Positions 51,901 through 60,704 of a DNA stretch of 64,000 nt are shown here, piece after piece. The notes beneath the pieces are model-generated. The model was not told the origin of the DNA. It searched no databases and worked only from the letters and a program-made list of their open reading frames with translations. The stretch spans positions 20,255,743-20,319,742 of the forward strand of contig NC_049980.1 in the NCBI RefSeq assembly GCF_000003815.2, given 5' to 3'. The stretch is from Branchiostoma floridae. Taxonomy: Eukaryota; Chordata; Leptocardii; Amphioxiformes; Branchiostomatidae. Position numbers and translations under genes: made by a program. How positions within the stretch are numbered: position 1 is the stretch's first letter; each line of letters starts with the position of its first letter.

Positions 51901-52510
51901 TGGCCTTTAGCCCCATGCATAATTGGAGTTCAGCAACAGGGACATAAATCTACAAATGTCTATATTGAGTTTGTGTAAGGTTCAGAGGAACTTACAATGG
52001 ATGACACTTGTATCTACCAACAGCTCCACAAGCAGGATGTGTGAAAGCAGCCACGATGTCACCACGATAGTGGTCTGGGTGGCTGGACCATCTAGAAGCT
52101 GCACTACCCTCTGCTTACATGTCTTCTCCTCTCTGCAAGAAAAAAAGAAGAAAATGTCATTGGAAATACCCCTACACTCTCCAGCTTTGGTACAGACCTT
52201 AATGAAAATAGCTCTAAAGTCAATATAGTCAAGAACTAGTCTGTTTTTGAGGCATATGTTCATCTATCCATGACTCCATTTTTCTTATAAAACAACCCTA
52301 TGACATTTGGTGAACTGGATCAACCTGGTACACATAGCAAAACTTTTGTTCTGTTTTCTGAACAAACACCAAGGCAAACAAACAGACCAAAAACAATACC
52401 TCTGTTTTCATGGAGGTAATGAAAAGACTTACTCAATATCACTGAAAATGGCAGCTTCAAAGTCCAAGAACTCCTCTTCCATATTCCCACTGAAAAGGTC
52501 GGCTGAGCTC
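42929..52510 (-). CDS. TMEM266: TMEM266/HVRP1-like voltage-sensor-domain protein
   Basis: A four-helix voltage-sensor membrane protein followed by a coiled coil and a long polar tail. Nine coding exons in continuous phase: 52433-52510, 51996-52132, 46936-47009, 45952-46005, 45550-45688, 44933-45048, 44212-44377, 43272-44047 and 42929-42967. From the Met in the first of these (MEEEFLDF) the product is about 516 aa; human TMEM266 is about 531. Approximate helices: S1 37-58, S2 71-93, S3 101-122, S4 135-152. S4 has Arg 142, 145 and 148 at three-residue steps (LRMWRCYR). FDNKIEVLDLALVI and AWDGFSLVIILRMWR match TMEM266 better than the proton channel HVCN1. The acidic residue of HVCN1 S1 that selects protons (Asp112) aligns here with Leu, so a proton channel is unlikely. 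The order next to ETFA and Islet agrees with human 15q24. An upstream 5' exon is likely, because an acceptor precedes 52510. Confidence 0.88.
43272..44047 (-). CDS. TMEM266: TMEM266-like, disordered tail exon
   Basis: A 776-base exon encoding about 258 residues rich in Asn, Ser, Lys and Asp, with no recognisable domain; predicted disordered cytoplasmic tail. It begins after GTAAAG with DTVPTLGNDQKFLL and ends EIVLEQ|GTAAGT. Little similarity to the vertebrate tail is visible. Confidence 0.82.
44212..44377 (-). CDS. TMEM266: TMEM266-like, coiled-coil exon 2
   Basis: Encodes EEIHRLRSLLERREAEENSE through HTIEQRQSKNNGRQR, a highly charged coiled coil; acceptor GTTTGCACAG, donor AGAG|GTAACC. Confidence 0.88.
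44933..45048 (-). CDS. TMEM266: TMEM266-like, coiled-coil exon 1
   Basis: Encodes FVSPVRDEASRKVHVLLQAQ through LYLMHDENQ, an amphipathic heptad segment directly after S4, as in TMEM266 and HVCN1, where it mediates dimerisation. Donor CAG|GTAAGT. Confidence 0.88.
45242..45347 (+). repeat. Dispersed repeat family D, copy 4
   Basis: GACAGAAACAATCACCAGCA...'ATCACAAGACAGCTGAATTT' and ACACATCCATG, collinear with the copy at 42698. Located in a TMEM266-like intron. Confidence 0.6.
45550..45688 (-). CDS. TMEM266: TMEM266-like, S3-S4 exon
   Basis: Encodes S3 (VLDLALVIISCVPLIVV, with the conserved Asp) and S4 (SLVIILRMWRCYRITQ). It ends in phase 1 at CAAG|GTGTCT, and the join gives GFVSPVRDEA, aligning with human AYVLPVKLEM. 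Confidence 0.92.
45772..45917. mobile_element. 146-bp foldback MITE with ATAG target duplication
   Basis: The element is almost entirely palindromic: it begins ATGTCAGGGTAGAGACTG and ends with its inverted copy, with the inner blocks GATCTGGTAGA and AATTCTACCAG also mirrored. The flanking direct repeat is ATAG (45768-45771 and 45918-45921). It lies in the intron between the S2-S3 and S3-S4 exons. Confidence 0.8.
45952..46005 (-). CDS. TMEM266: TMEM266-like, S2-S3 exon
   Basis: An 18-codon phase-0 exon, VLTRAVCHQWQFFDNKIE, with acceptor TTTGTTTCAG and donor GAG|GTAAAG. FFDNKIE matches human YIENKIE. Confidence 0.88.
46745..46815 (-). repeat. SINE fragment
   Basis: TTTCCTCAAACATGGGACCT and following bases resemble the distal half of the SINE-like repeat at 34955-35112. 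Truncated. Confidence 0.4.
46936..47009 (-). CDS. TMEM266: TMEM266-like, S1-S2 loop and S2 exon
   Basis: Acceptor GTTGTTTTGCAG, then FNHDKMVARIIHWVGLGVIS and VFTIE. It aligns residue-for-residue with human FSSAFQFAGVIHWIS. The His of IIHW corresponds to the zinc-binding His140 of HVCN1, and the Glu of FTIE to its S2 glutamate. Confidence 0.88.
47041..47576. repeat. 43-bp minisatellite, left array
   Basis: Tandem 43-bp units of the form CAGGTATGTTTGGCAATG...GATGGTGTTCAGCACCAAGG. The right part (47340-47576) is regular. The left part is degenerate and interrupted by unrelated sequence (about 47171-47345). It lies in the intron between the S1 and S2 exons. Confidence 0.9.
47577..51288. mobile_element. 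3.7-kb insertion in the minisatellite, 4-bp TSD
   Basis: The inserted segment starts TGTAAGC and ends GTTTACA and is flanked by CAGG on both sides (47573-47576 and 51289-51292). Removing it with one CAGG restores the 43-bp array in exact phase. It has no long ORF. Features seen: a TATA-like GCATATATACAG near 48841, an AAGATGGCGGGCGG motif near 49238, CCAAT boxes near 50745 and 50780, and AATAAA signals near 51012 and 51198. TG...CA ends with a 4-bp duplication fit a long solo LTR; the TGTNR-type ends also fit a Ginger-like DNA element. The class is undecided. Confidence 0.7.
51289..51925. repeat. 43-bp minisatellite, right array
   Basis: Continuation of the array at 47041-47576: regular from 51289 to about 51640, then degenerate to 51925. 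Confidence 0.92.
51996..52132 (-). CDS. TMEM266: TMEM266-like, S1 exon
   Basis: Encodes EEKTCKQRVVQLLDGPATQ, then S1 TTIVVTSWLLSHILLVELLV and DTSVIH. Acceptor TTCTTGCAG, donor CATT|GTAAGT. The S1 end (ELLVD) aligns with human TMEM266 ELLID and HVCN1 ELILD. Confidence 0.88.
52433..52510 (-). CDS. TMEM266: TMEM266-like, first recognised coding exon
   Basis: Acceptor CTTTTCAG, then (x)SSADLFSGNMEEEFLDF and EAAIFSDIE, donor GA|GTAAGT. The first in-frame Met is inside the exon; coding sequence may start there or in an unseen upstream exon. Confidence 0.75.
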
Positions 52511-54807
52511 CTGAAAAGGATATAGAAATCTTTCTAACACAATTATGGAAAGTTAGTCTACAACAGGTTAATTGGGTGGCAACGTGTCCTGTTAAAATCT
52601 CAAATATTGAGATTGTTATATGTGAAGATAAACATGCAGACTTCCATTCCTTTTGTTTTGGATGAAGCATTAACAGCCTCAAGGCACAACACACCAATTT
52701 CACACAGTGTGAGTACATTTCATCATGCTGGGATACACAGCAATTACATAATCCTAAAAAAAGACATTGTTTGTGGTACTATAATAGTGAAATTGCAAGG
52801 CTATTGACGTCATGACAGAAATATCATTTCAGTATTGAGAACAAATATGGACATAAACATGATGCCAATGGTGCAAAAATATCTTATTGACAGGACGTCC
52901 TTTTAACCACATTGGTCATCATAATATCTCTGCCAAATCAGGTAACGTTAAATTACCAATACTTCTTGTTTGCATGGTGTATGAAAGCTTTACGCCCATT
53001 CCTCATTAACTGGGAAAATTGGAGGTAGAAAATTGTAAAAAATAAAGTTGTCCAAAACGCTTACCTGCTGGTATGAACTTGTTACCACTTATATTGACTA
53101 TCTTTTGCTATTTTTGTCTGGTGCTAACACGCTTAATTTTGGAGATATTTGATTTTCAGTAGGCCATGTCATCTTTCCTACAATTTCGTAATAAAGAGCA
53201 TATTACTACACAGAGAAATGTTCCAGCAAGTAATAGTGCATTAACAACAGCCAAATTAGCGAATTTTCCAACCCAAAACCTTCAAATTACACGTCAATGA
53301 GAAATATTTAACCGCCGTGTCATTTGTTTCGGAATAATCATCAAAATTACTAGCTATTAAGTTTGCTACATTTGTATAAAAGTAAATAAATGATATGTTT
53401 TTTTCTGATATGAAGATAAACCGTTTAATACTCCTTAATTTTCACCCTGTAGGATGGGATAAGAGCGATAGAATATATTTATGTAAATGGTTGGAAGCAG
53501 GCGATATCTATTCTACAGGTAAATGCCAATGAACTGTGGTAACGTAAATTACAGAATCTCTAACATTTGGAGGAAAGCCGAATAGTGTACATACTGGCTC
53601 TATTTGAACTGATCAGGTCATGTTCGTCTATAATGCTGGACCTCTTATCTTCATGTTGCTAACTCAGAGTAGCAAAGAAGTGTATCTTTGTTATCCGGAA
53701 TACCCGTATAATCTTGTTCGCCCTGTACCCACCCGGTCTCTGCGGAAAGACACCCAAGATATGCAAGGTCTCTTTCTTGGCGGGGTCTATTTAAATACAT
53801 GCTAAGTAACAAAGGATTCACGCAATCACATGCTCTAGGTTAGAACCGCTTCGTCCTCGCGTCCTTCAATCAAGTCTTTGGGAATAGCAGGACATGATGC
53901 GATGGCAACATGCACCAGATGGACTGGGCCTTTCTAGCACAAGCTTTCGATATTGGAAAGACAACAAACTAAACACCAGTTATCTCACTTCTTATAAAAC
54001 ATTTTTTAATGTCAGGACAATCTTTGTTCGTGGAACAAACACAATGTCACATTCAATACAGAATGAATGTGCTACCTAACAAAATGTCCATCCATACACC
54101 TTATATCGTGTGGTTTAATAATACCGGCAGAAAGAACTGTGTAATATGTGTATAACAAGGCTTTTGTTGATGAGCAAGGCTATAAACAACAGTGATATTC
54201 AAAAAAGAGAGCTGCATGTGTAAAGGCAGTCTGTTCTACAGTCATCCTGGAAGCCTGTCCCTTTATACTAATGCCACATGATTACATGACAAGCCTGACG
54301 TTATATAGATCTTGACTTAATAAAGTGGGATTGGTTTCACAAATAGCTTTCAGCATTGAACCATGTGTTTGTCCATGTAAAACAGTTCTGTGCATCAATT
54401 CTGTGCAGTCACGACTGGTTGAAAGAGTAGTTTGCTTCTAATTAACAAGATTTCCAACCTAAACAAGCAAAGGTGAATACTTCGGAACATCTAATGATAG
54501 TGAAGTCTTAACTTAAGTTAGCTATTAACTTCTGCAGCCCATATGCTTTTGATCATGGAGCTTAGATATCAATATAAACACCCGCATCTTTCCAAGTTGG
54601 TGCATGTCAGGTTTATCATTTGAACATCGTTCCTATGAGAAATGAAAAGTCCCAGCATCGTAAAATTCACTGAAACAGGAACATATAAACAGACTGCATT
54701 GTGACTCTATGGCAAGCCAAGCCCACCTTCAGTAACATTACAGCAGATAATACGTCTTTGGTTGATGTGCTCTTGCTGAACATCCGATGACATGTTGAAG
54801 AAAAAAA

Positions 54808-55186
54808 ATGGTAACGTAAATTATATGGTAACGTAAATTATATTTATGCTTTTAATGATAAATAAAATTTTAACAAACAGCTCTGGAAAGATTAACTCTG
54901 CAGGCAATTACTTATCTGGGAGCATTCTTTCCTATGAGTACAAAAGTAATGATCTTTCTATAATTCTAAGGGACTTATTATGGTAACGTAAATTATATCA
55001 AAAAAGTGACAAACGGCCTGAGATTGGCGGTTATAGTCATGTTTCCAACATTCGTGTTTTATGAGTTCTGTCATTTGTTTGTTACGCAACACCACTGTTT
55101 AGCAGATAAAACAGTGAAAAAATTATCGGAAAATTTCTTTTCGTAAGCGAATTACACCCAACAGAAGTCCGGTAACGTAAATTATA
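54808..55186 (+). repeat. Cluster of GGTAACGTAAATTATA motif copies
   Basis: Near-identical copies at 54808-54826 and 54825-54843 (tandem, sharing two bases), 54980-54998 and 55171-55186, all on the plus strand. Weaker relatives occur at 52941, 53538 and 55279. Function unknown. Confidence 0.8.
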
Positions 55187-56570
55187 CAAAAGTTGGCGAC
55201 AAGAATAAAACGGCATCTGACGTAAAAAGGTCGTCTGCTGGACAAGTTCATCAACAGGTGACAAGCCGGCCTAAGTGGTTGATGTAAATTATGACTGAAA
55301 ATTTAAAGAACTAACGTCTTTTCATTATCAGAATGCCACGATATTCACCTTTATAGCATTTCCGACACGTGTTTTTAGCGTGTTTCTAAGCAAAACCTTA
55401 CCCGGGACGACCAAAAGGCAACTAACAATGGTGGGAAAACATTGCTTAGCATATTACTATCATGTACTTGTAACGGAAAAGGGCAAAATACGTAGTCATT
55501 GTGTCTTTTAAGAAAACTGTGGCCCGCTGCTTATGTGCGACAGAAATTTGCCCCTTTAACGAGGAATGGGCGTTTAACGTTACATCATATTTTGCCTCAG
55601 AGAAACTCATCTGAGTGAACGTTACCTCCACCGGCCCCACCCCCGGGCGGCATACATCAACACCTCACCCCTCTGTCCTTGAGGCTAAAGGAACTGTTGT
55701 TGCCTTTCCGTGTTACAATAGTAGATAAACAAAAATACTATACTTCTTGCCAAATGTCATGTATAATTCAGAATCAATCCACACATAATACACTTACATA
55801 TGCATTCCTGGTCCTAATTCGTCTGCTACCATGGCATCTTCCAGCGCCAGCTGTCGGCAAGTTTCGTGATTCTGCTGTTGTCCCTTAAATCTTGGCATGT
55901 CAGGAGGCAGTTACACGTCGTCTGTTTAGTCACCGAAACCTTCCGTTGATCGTTGTAAACCTTACGCTACATCTCATTAATACAAGGCAGGAGTCAAAAC
56001 AAAAACAAACCGGTGGTATTATTCATCACAACACACAGGTCATTAGCTGACATCACTCGTTCCCGTTTTCTCGACTACGGAGCCCTGGGTACGACGATCA
56101 CGTGACTTTTAATGATATTCTGGAGAGTTCTGGAGGCTGTTGAATGAACTGAATCTCCAAGCAGATGTTGGTTAGGTTCAGTGTTTTAAGGCATTTCAAC
56201 GTCTCTCTAGTGGCCGGCGGTTTTCTCCTTTCGTGGACCACTAGCTATAGAAAGACGCATAATGAAAAACCCAAAACACGGATAAAACACCGTTCCACAC
56301 TTTTCATCTGCTTGAGGATAATAGTCACCTAAGGGGAAATTCTTGCTTACCCGTCTTACCAGGTTAACGTTACTTCATTGATTGTTCATAACCAAATTTG
56401 TCCTACTTTCAATTTAGGACGCCACCGTGTAGTGTAGGGGGAAAACCTGTAGCATGTCTTCATATCTAGACTACGTCTGAACAATGCTACTTTTCACCCG
56501 GTAATTACAGCACAAACGTCAAATATATGTTTCGTTAAAATAGGCGAATGGGACGTGAAACACTACTCTC

Positions 56571-56700
56571 CAAGCAGAGGTTGAGGGGGAAATCGTGAAC
56601 GTTTTCTTATATGCCGTCTTTTTCTGGTAGTATGGATAGGTGACAGAAAAAGACGGCATATAAGAAAATGGTCCCAATTTCCCCCATCAACCTCTACTTT
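56571..56700. mobile_element. Foldback MITE, CAAGCAG family, copy A
   Basis: Left arm 56571-56627 and right arm 56641-56700 are inverted copies. Shared blocks include TTTTCTTATATGCCGTCTTT and AGAGGTTGA. The loop is only about 13 bases, so the element could form a very long hairpin. Confidence 0.8.
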
Positions 56701-56811
56701 GACAGTAGTAAAACCCGTCATAAGGTAGAAAATAATGAAGTCATTTTCTTGGAGCAAAATACCGAAAACTTAACTTGAAACTGTAATGAATTAGGATTGT
56801 TAAGCGTTTCT

Positions 56812-56949
56812 CTCCAAGCAGATGTTGATGTAGAAATTCGTAACATTTTCAGATCGACCGGCTTTTCCGACAGTTCTCTGTTGGTGTAGTGGGCTTGTCA
56901 GAAAGGGTGGTATGTAAGAAAAAAGTTTCTACCTAGACATCTACTTGGA
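56812..56949. mobile_element. Foldback MITE, CAAGCAG family, copy B
   Basis: Ends TCCAAGCAGATGTTGATGTA (left) and TCCAAGTAGATGTCTAGGTA (right, reverse complement). More diverged than copy A. A one-ended fragment, TCTCCAAGCAGATGTTGG, lies at about 56154. Confidence 0.7.
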
Positions 56950-57812
56950 TATGAGCTTTGCGTCCTTCTTTGTCGTGTGCGTTATTACAGAAACAGTGAT
57001 CGTAACGTACCGCAATCCAGTGATATACCCCCTTTAGGGTCCGGTTATGACAGCTTCACAACAAATCAAGGGTATTCTTGGGACAGTCGTGACTGTGTGA
57101 CGTAAAAGAATTAAGATTTAAAAGAGGGTAAGGATTCGGTAAGAAAGGTGAATAAACCGATAGACGGGTCCGCCTGCGGGAAAGGGAACACTTCCCCATT
57201 GCGCTTGCAAATGAAATCCTATGGAAGCCAAACTCTTCTGGTAAAGTACTTAATGTGTAGTCAGTTTGGTCAAGGTTTTAATAATCTTATTAAAACCTTA
57301 ATCTTATTATAATCTTATTAAAACCTCCTTGGTATGGTAGAGACAATGAAAATGTTGCCATAACCAAATAAATCTTACTGTGAATGTGGCCGCGAACATT
57401 TTATTTACGAAAACGTGGCGGTTCAGACAAAGTGCACAGCGTACCAACGACGTCTTCCCACCTTCTCGGTCCTCTGATCCTCTTTTACCCTCTCCATAGT
57501 CCAGAAGAAAAAGCTATTTTGTCAAACAAAACCGATTGGGGTGCTCCAAAACTTCGTCTTTTTCTATGGTTCTCCCTCTAACAAACTATGCAAAAACTGT
57601 TAGTAGTTCTAACAAATAGCTGCCCAGGAGTGTACAATTCTATAAGGTTCTATTTAGACCCTCCTGGCTAATCATGAAAAGGCATCAAGCAACAAACACA
57701 TGGTTCCATGCAGCTCTGTTAGAGGAAACAAAATTAGATAATCTTTTTCTCAAGACTACATAGTATATACCAACGAAGTATCATGACAATTGCGTGTTTT
57801 CGAAAGAATTCT

Positions 57813-57818
57813 TTTATT
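57813..57818 (-). terminator. Candidate FKRP polyadenylation signal AATAAA
   Basis: AATAAA on the minus strand, about 660 bases beyond the FKRP stop. Use is inferred. Confidence 0.35.
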
Positions 57819-58171
57819 ATATACACTGACATGTACAATGTACTAGCCAACTACACATATAAGTGTGTTTTTCACATATCACAATTCTACTTTTCTATGT
57901 AATTTACTGATGAATTTGAGAGCCTCCTGGGATAAAACCAGTGATAATTCCATGGCGTTGGGACATTCTTCCCAACATTGTATTAAGGCAGATATGCAAC
58001 ACATAAAAAATGAACTTAATGTATGTACAAAAGATGTATTTTTGTAGTCCACTTTGCATGATGCCATCGTCCACTTCATTACTTCAATGAAGAATTTAAA
58101 AAAAAAGCTTTTTAAGACATGGTCAATTTCATCATATCCTAGCTCTTAACCATTCCTTTTGCTTTGTACAG

Positions 58172-58325
58172 CAGTCAAACCCTCACAAGTGACAACCTCT
58201 AACGAGTCTAAGAAAATACCACATGCATTAACAATGTTGTCAATCAGCTCACATAAACTACAGAGATTTTATCACTGGTCTATGGATTTTGTCACTTGAG
58301 TGACCTTCTTGGGCGGTTTTGACTA
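58172..58325. mobile_element. MITE with CAGTCAAA termini, copy 2
   Basis: Starts CAGTCAAACCCTCACAAGTG and ends with the inverted GGCGGTTTTGACT; the same family as 36246-36448, with the internal block shortened. It lies in the FKRP 3' region. Confidence 0.65.
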
Positions 58326-58477
58326 CTAGTATGGACTATCACAGCACCTTTGAGAAGTAATATTTTTCCTTGTAAAATCAATATGAACAGTCCTAGACTC
58401 CGAGTACTCAATGATGGTACCCAAGATACCTTTATGTTTCCAGCTAGCTACCTATGATGCAACAATGGATGTAATAA

Positions 58478-60013
58478 CTATATTTGAACTCTATTTGGTT
58501 GTGGATACTGTGGATTTTCTATCACTCCTTTTCCAAATTTGAGCTCAAGAAACCCTTTCACATCGTTTGGCACTGACACCTGCATCCCCAGAAACTTCAT
58601 AGTTCTGAGCGGGACAAGGAAGTGTTCGGGGAAGTCTATGTCTTGTCTGTGTGTCTGTGTCCAAAGTCCTCTGGTCATGACTCCGTTCTGTGGGTGGAAT
58701 GGCCAAATGTCTACATGTAAGTGGTTCTGAGCGCTATACTGTATCCGGTAGAATTCCCCCTCTGTGGCTTTTTCCCAAACGAATCCCCCACTGTCTGTGT
58801 GGGACCCTTGATGCAACATATTCAATGGCGGGCATTTATCAATGTCATCTTTGTATATGCCAAGATCAATGTCATAGTCCCATGGGATGATGTCTGCATG
58901 GCGTGCTGCCCCCAACAGGCTTCCTCCTTCCAACCAATAGCGAGCGCCACATTTCTCTAAGATGAGGAACACGTGTTTCCCAGTCTCCTGAAGAGCCTGG
59001 AGACAGCAAGGCGGCGTCCATCGGTTCTCGTACAAGTACTCAGGCGTATCATCCACAACTGTACCGAAACACCTCGGCGTTTCCTTCCTACATCCATGCC
59101 ACTCTACCCTCCCGTCACTCATGCTCACCTTCTTAATACCAAACTCTTCATACATGGCTTTCAACCTAATGTCATGTCTGGTTTGATGTTTCCATTGGTT
59201 GTGAGGGTCTGTGAACAACTTTTTAGCAAGAATGGCACTAGTAGGCACTTGTGCAACCTTCCACCTTTGCAGGGCAGTTTGAATGAAAAGACTCTGTGGG
59301 AAAGGTCTTTGATAGGGCCGACTTAAGGAACGAAAATCACCCGTCCTCATTAAAACTATGTGACTCCCGTCCAACCCATGGCAGATGTCTTGTACCGTGC
59401 CTCCTTGCTGGTATGTCAGCGTCCACTGTTTCAAGTTTACATCCATGTTGAAGCATTGTGATGTCATCTCTCCACCGACTTTTGCTGCGACCATATGGAC
59501 GTCTCGGTGCTGGGAGTGAAATGCACTCAGCACTTTCTCTACCTGCTTAGGCGAGGTTAGAATGGCTCCATCTGGCAAAAAGAGAACAAACTCTGTATCA
59601 ATAAATTGCTCTGGGCAAGAGGCATTTGGATGTTTGTCCAGCGAAGTCTTCAGGGATACAACGTTAATGTCACCATCTTCAGGAAGGGTCAAGGGTGGGT
59701 ATGGGGCTTTGTCTACAACAATGACGATGCGCATCAATTCATACAGATGCAAGATGGACTTGACTGTTTCGACAATGTGGTTTTCGAAGTCTTCAAATTC
59801 TCTGATGACCACAGTCACTCTGTCTGAGATTGAACTTGACATGGCATGTCCGGCAACCTTGATTGGACTCTGCTTCCTGGACTTAACATTCACCATGACG
59901 TCCTCCTCATTCACATTCTCCAGTCTAAGTTGTAGGAACACCAGGCAACACAGGATGAAGGCGTTGAACAGAACTGCGAAAATCAGGATGCACTGACATC
60001 TGGACAGGCGCAT
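58478..60013 (-). CDS. FKRP: Fukutin-related protein (ribitol-5-phosphate transferase)
   Basis: FKRP is a type II Golgi enzyme that transfers ribitol 5-phosphate from CDP-ribitol onto the O-mannosyl glycan of alpha-dystroglycan. The 511-aa single-exon ORF (human 495) starts MRLSRCQ, like human MRLTRCQ. Residues 7-29 form a signal anchor. A stem and GT-A-like N-terminal domain (RVTVVIREFEDFEN, from about 65) are followed by the catalytic domain. The zinc finger has Cys 308, 315, 336 and 337 (WHGCRKETPRC, WTPPCC). LEGGSLLGAARH (361-372) and WDYDIDLGIY (378-387) hold the metal-binding aspartates. The C-terminus (FLELKFGKGVIENPQYP) is nearly identical to human. Coding is intron-free, as in vertebrates. 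It is divergent from PMF1, 529 bp between start codons. Confidence 0.97.
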   Translation of the reverse strand: MRLSRCQCILIFAVLFNAFILCCLVFLQLRLENVNEEDVMVNVKSRKQSPIKVAGHAMSSSISDRVTVVIREFEDFENHIVETVKSILHLYELMRIVIVVDKAPYPPLTLPEDGDINVVSLKTSLDKHPNASCPEQFIDTEFVLFLPDGAILTSPKQVEKVLSAFHSQHRDVHMVAAKVGGEMTSQCFNMDVNLKQWTLTYQQGGTVQDICHGLDGSHIVLMRTGDFRSLSRPYQRPFPQSLFIQTALQRWKVAQVPTSAILAKKLFTDPHNQWKHQTRHDIRLKAMYEEFGIKKVSMSDGRVEWHGCRKETPRCFGTVVDDTPEYLYENRWTPPCCLQALQETGKHVFLILEKCGARYWLEGGSLLGAARHADIIPWDYDIDLGIYKDDIDKCPPLNMLHQGSHTDSGGFVWEKATEGEFYRIQYSAQNHLHVDIWPFHPQNGVMTRGLWTQTHRQDIDFPEHFLVPLRTMKFLGMQVSVPNDVKGFLELKFGKGVIENPQYPQPNRVQI

Positions 60014-60542
60014 CTTGTCCTCCAGTCTTGCATGCTAGAGTAGGTTCCCTCTCATTTTCCTCAACGGCCTCTAAAATACTTGAGCTGCATGTTTACCATC
60101 GAGTATAGAAGCTTAGGATGAGGATTACAGCGTCAAGACACGTCTGCTACACTTGAAAACAATATAATGACGTCGGCCTCACAAGTTCATGGCTCATGTC
60201 CCGGTCAGCTGGTACTAGTATTCATCGGTACACAGCTGGAAAATAACCAGCATTCTTTGCGATGTGTCTTTGGGGTGTTCCATTAGCCGGTAGGGGGTTC
60301 ATTTTGGCACTTTCAATAAATCATCTACCTAGTAGACATGATAGTAACCATATTTAGCGAACGGAAACTAAGCCCTACATTTAATGGATATCAAAATACT
60401 TCTAATGTTAGGTACATCCTATCAGAGAAGCGCGACTGTCAGGGAAGCCTAGCGGCCTGCAAAGGAGACGGTTTTTTTCACCCACATCTGCTTGAAATCC
60501 CATCAGGCATTGCGCATTGGGCGCCAAACACAAGCGGATAAA
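60014..60542. promoter_or_regulatory. Divergent FKRP/PMF1 promoter region
   Basis: 529 bp between the FKRP and PMF1 start codons, transcribed in opposite directions, so a shared bidirectional promoter is likely. The PMF1 start is inside an AAAATGGCGGAAG motif, similar to YY1-type initiator sites common at housekeeping promoters. No TATA box is evident on the PMF1 side. Upstream untranslated exons are not excluded. Confidence 0.5.
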
Positions 60543-60704
60543 ATGGCGGAAGTTGAACAAGAGAAGTCGCCGTGTTCCCCTGGAGTTGAAGATGTTCCTG
60601 TAACTTCTACACAAGAAGAGACGAAAGCTGATGCATCTAAAGGTGTAACAGTAGATGAAAGAAGAATGGAGGTGGAAGAACCCGTACCAGAACCAGAAGA
60701 AAAA
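60543..60704 (+). CDS. PMF1: PMF1 exon 1
   Basis: MAEVEQEKSPCSPGVEDV and a further acidic, disordered segment ending PEPEEK. The donor is uncertain: AAAA|GTTTGT (end 60704) or TGCG|GTATAA (end 60724). Confidence 0.7.

Larger units (their letters stand above)
52511..58477. other. Upstream of TMEM266-like gene / downstream of FKRP
   Basis: No coding exon recognised. It should contain the TMEM266-like promoter and 5' exon(s). It holds a recurring GGTAACGTAAATTATA motif (52.9-55.3 kb), two foldback elements (56.5-56.95 kb) and a CAGTCAAA MITE (58.2 kb). Confidence 0.65.
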
